Assembly (NCBI GenBank): GCA_946480685.1 | Contig: CAMLLI010000127.1 | Location: forward strand, 1-8,607 | Origin: an uncultured Flammeovirgaceae bacterium | Lineage (GTDB): Bacteria; Bacteroidota; Bacteroidia; Cytophagales; Cyclobacteriaceae | Direction: 5' to 3' | Length of the DNA stretch: 8,607 bases | Translations under genes and position numbers: made by a program | Notes under the pieces: model-generated | What the model was told of the DNA's origin: nothing | Databases searched by the model: none | The model's input: only the letters and a program-made list of their open reading frames with translations | Part shown: positions 7,262 to 8,607 of the stretch, piece by piece | Layout: every line of letters starts with the position of its first letter | Numbering within the stretch: the stretch's first letter is position 1

Positions 7262-7606
7262 ATGGATCTTGACAGACTGCAGCCTCATTCGCGATCGCTG
7301 TTCATTGTACTCAGCGAATGCATCGAGCTGTTGCAAAAAGATATACTTCGAATGAAATGTGCCCGTGATACAAGATCGGTCCGTAAATGGACTGCTGTGT
7401 TGAAGTGTGCCGTTGCCTGTAACAAAATCATTCATGCCATGGAGAACAACGACCTGGAAACACTGGATGCAAAACTGCGCGCCTGCCACACCGCATGTAA
7501 TAGATGCGTGGTATATTGTTATACCAGTATAGTATTTAGTAATTCATATAAAGCAGCCGATAAAATATTGACACAACTGCGCCTGTACGCGGATAAGTCT
7601 TCGTGA
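7262..7606 (+). CDS. Cysteine-rich helical small protein with CxxxCxxCxxxC motif
   Basis: A 114-residue protein with eight cysteines, all spaced as if on helices: Cys20, Cys33, then CAVAC (49-53), then CHTACNRCVVYC (75-86). It has no signal peptide. Predicted from the sequence alone, it is almost entirely alpha-helical: about residues 9-33, 38-62, 65-90 and 94-111, a four-helix arrangement. Cysteines lining a small four-helix bundle are the hallmark of DUF326 and copper-storage (Csp) proteins, whose helices carry similar CxxxCxxCxxxC runs. Csp proteins usually have more cysteines, so metal binding here is only a hypothesis; disulfide or structural roles are possible, though an intracellular protein should be reduced. 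The gene follows the 182-residue gene by 40 nt with no terminator between, and it converges on the interrupted esterase. Confidence 0.68.
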   Translation: MDLDRLQPHSRSLFIVLSECIELLQKDILRMKCARDTRSVRKWTAVLKCAVACNKIIHAMENNDLETLDAKLRACHTACNRCVVYCYTSIVFSNSYKAADKILTQLRLYADKSS

Positions 7607-7651
7607 TGATTTCGTATGATAGGAGCGTCCGGGCGTTACTGACCGGAAGCG

Positions 7652-8530
7652 CTATGGTTTAACGAACGGTTTGTTAAGTTCGTCATATACCGATTGGGGA
7701 GTCTCTTTGAATAACAATTGCGCGAAGATGTACAGATCGTTTCTCCATACCGTGAAGTCATGACCGCCCGGCTCGGTATAGTATATATGCGGAACACGAT
7801 GGCTCACCAGGAACTCATGCGTTCAGTTACTGACCCAGATTAAATAATCATCAACTGCGCAGGATATCCATAATAATTTCAGTCTGCGTATCTTTTCAGG
7901 ATCAGGTATCAATACTTCAGGCTTTTTAGTATTCGGAGCAGGAGCGAAGCCTCCAACGTAAGCAAACTTGTCCAGGTTACCCAATCCGAAATTCAATGCC
8001 TGTCCTCCGCCCATGGACAATCCTGCTATCGCTCTATAGCGCAGCTCTTTGTATACCGGGTAACTTTTCTCAATGAATGGTATCAGGTCATCGAGCAGGT
8101 CGTGTTCAAATGTAGCGAAAGATTTTACTCTGGCACTATCAAATTTGTCCCCGATAGCTCTGTCGTCTACCATTGCCCGGCCGTTGGGCATCACAACAAT
8201 CATAGGCTCTGCTTTCTCTTCGGAATAAAGATTGTCCAGAATGATTTGGGGTGGTGCATTGCTTACCCATTCTTTTTCAGTACCTGCAAGACCATGTAAC
8301 AGGTATAGTACCGGGTATTTCTTTTTGGAGGAGAATCCCGGAGGAGTATATACCAATGCTCTGCGTTTAACACCCACAGTTTTTGAATAGTAATATATAG
8401 TGTCAACTTTTCCGTGCGGTATATTTGCCCGTACCGAATCGAAACCCTTGGGTGCATGATTGTAAATATTCTGCGCACCTGCGTACGAACAGATAAGCAA
8501 CGCAAAGATGATCGGTACTATACCTTTCAA
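7652..8530 (-). pseudogene. CE1/esterase-D-type secreted esterase interrupted by an in-frame TGA
   Basis: A secreted alpha/beta hydrolase of the type found as acetyl- or feruloyl-esterases in Bacteroidota PULs. The first open part (7823-8530) gives 235 residues: a signal peptide with likely cleavage at AGA/QN, the oxyanion-hole YLLHG (76-80), the nucleophile Ser172 in GLSMGG, and probable catalytic Asp228 in SCAVDDYL. A TGA (7823-7825) then stops translation, but the same frame runs on for 56 residues to a TAG at 7652-7654. These include EPGGHDF, with the expected catalytic His, and WRNDLYIFAQLLF, the normal end of this family. A full-length product would be about 292 residues, the usual size. 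Two genes here (6389, 7606) end in TGA, so recoding is unlikely; a C-to-T change of an Arg CGA codon is the simplest origin. The start is a TTG at 8530; the frame stays open to the right edge with no ATG in the 25 upstream codons. As written, the product would lack its His and should be inactive. Confidence 0.85.
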
Positions 8531-8607
8531 TTTAGTTCGTATACCACGTGAAATGCGACACGTTGTGGCTACTTTAGTATCCGGTGTATTCTTATTTGCA
8601 GTCTGAA

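Noticed and set aside
7625..7652. Possible bidirectional terminator between the convergent genes: TCCGG (7628-7632) and CCGGA (7643-7647)
   Set aside because: Only five uninterrupted base pairs, an AG bulge before three more, and no T-run on either side.
7823..7825. TGA read as an amino acid (alternative code or selenocysteine)
   Set aside because: Genes ending at 6389 and 7606 use TGA as stop, and I see no selenocysteine-type stem-loop or family reason for Sec at this position.

Overview
The window looks like part of a polysaccharide utilisation locus (PUL) from a Bacteroidota chromosome. A Chitinophagaceae-type soil or plant-associated organism is my best guess, but this rests on impression and not on a search. 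The supporting signs are a SusD-family protein, lipoproteins whose lipobox cysteine is followed by Lys/Asp-rich residues as in Bacteroidota surface lipoproteins, a BACON domain, and start codons without clear Shine-Dalgarno sequences.

Left part (1-5991, all + strand): the C-terminal half of a SusD-like glycan-binding lipoprotein is cut by the left edge. Five bases later comes a surface lipoprotein with three IPT/TIG-like repeats and a C-terminal glycan-binding domain of the SGBP-B type. A hairpin terminator follows, then a BACON-GH5 endo-glycanase lipoprotein, a second hairpin terminator, and a secreted GH29 alpha-L-fucosidase. The inferred division of labour is that the SusD-like and SGBP proteins hold a polysaccharide at the cell surface, the GH5 cuts the backbone there, and imported oligosaccharides lose L-fucose in the periplasm. 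SusD, SGBP-B and BACON-GH5 next to each other recall the xyloglucan locus of Bacteroides ovatus, and a fucosidase would fit fucosylated xyloglucan. The substrate is an inference: no alpha-xylosidase or beta-galactosidase is visible, and SusC would lie upstream of the window.

Middle part (6000-7606, + strand): three small genes without signal peptides. The first is a STAS/SpoIIAA-like protein starting 8 nt after the fucosidase stop. A strong hairpin terminator follows in the 283-nt gap 6390-6672, which otherwise holds only a short direct repeat. Then come a 182-residue protein that faintly recalls V4R/heme-NO-binding sensory folds and a 114-residue cysteine-rich helical protein with a CxxxCxxCxxxC motif, probably cotranscribed. 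None of these three has a function I can name with confidence.

Right part (7652-8530, - strand): a secreted CE1/esterase-D-type alpha/beta hydrolase converges on the small genes. Its frame is broken by one TGA, after which the same frame continues for 56 family-like residues that include the probable catalytic His. Its start is also unusual (TTG, no upstream ATG in the window, frame open to the right edge). It is either a recent pseudogene or contains a sequencing error. I saw no tRNA, rRNA, CRISPR array or insertion sequence.
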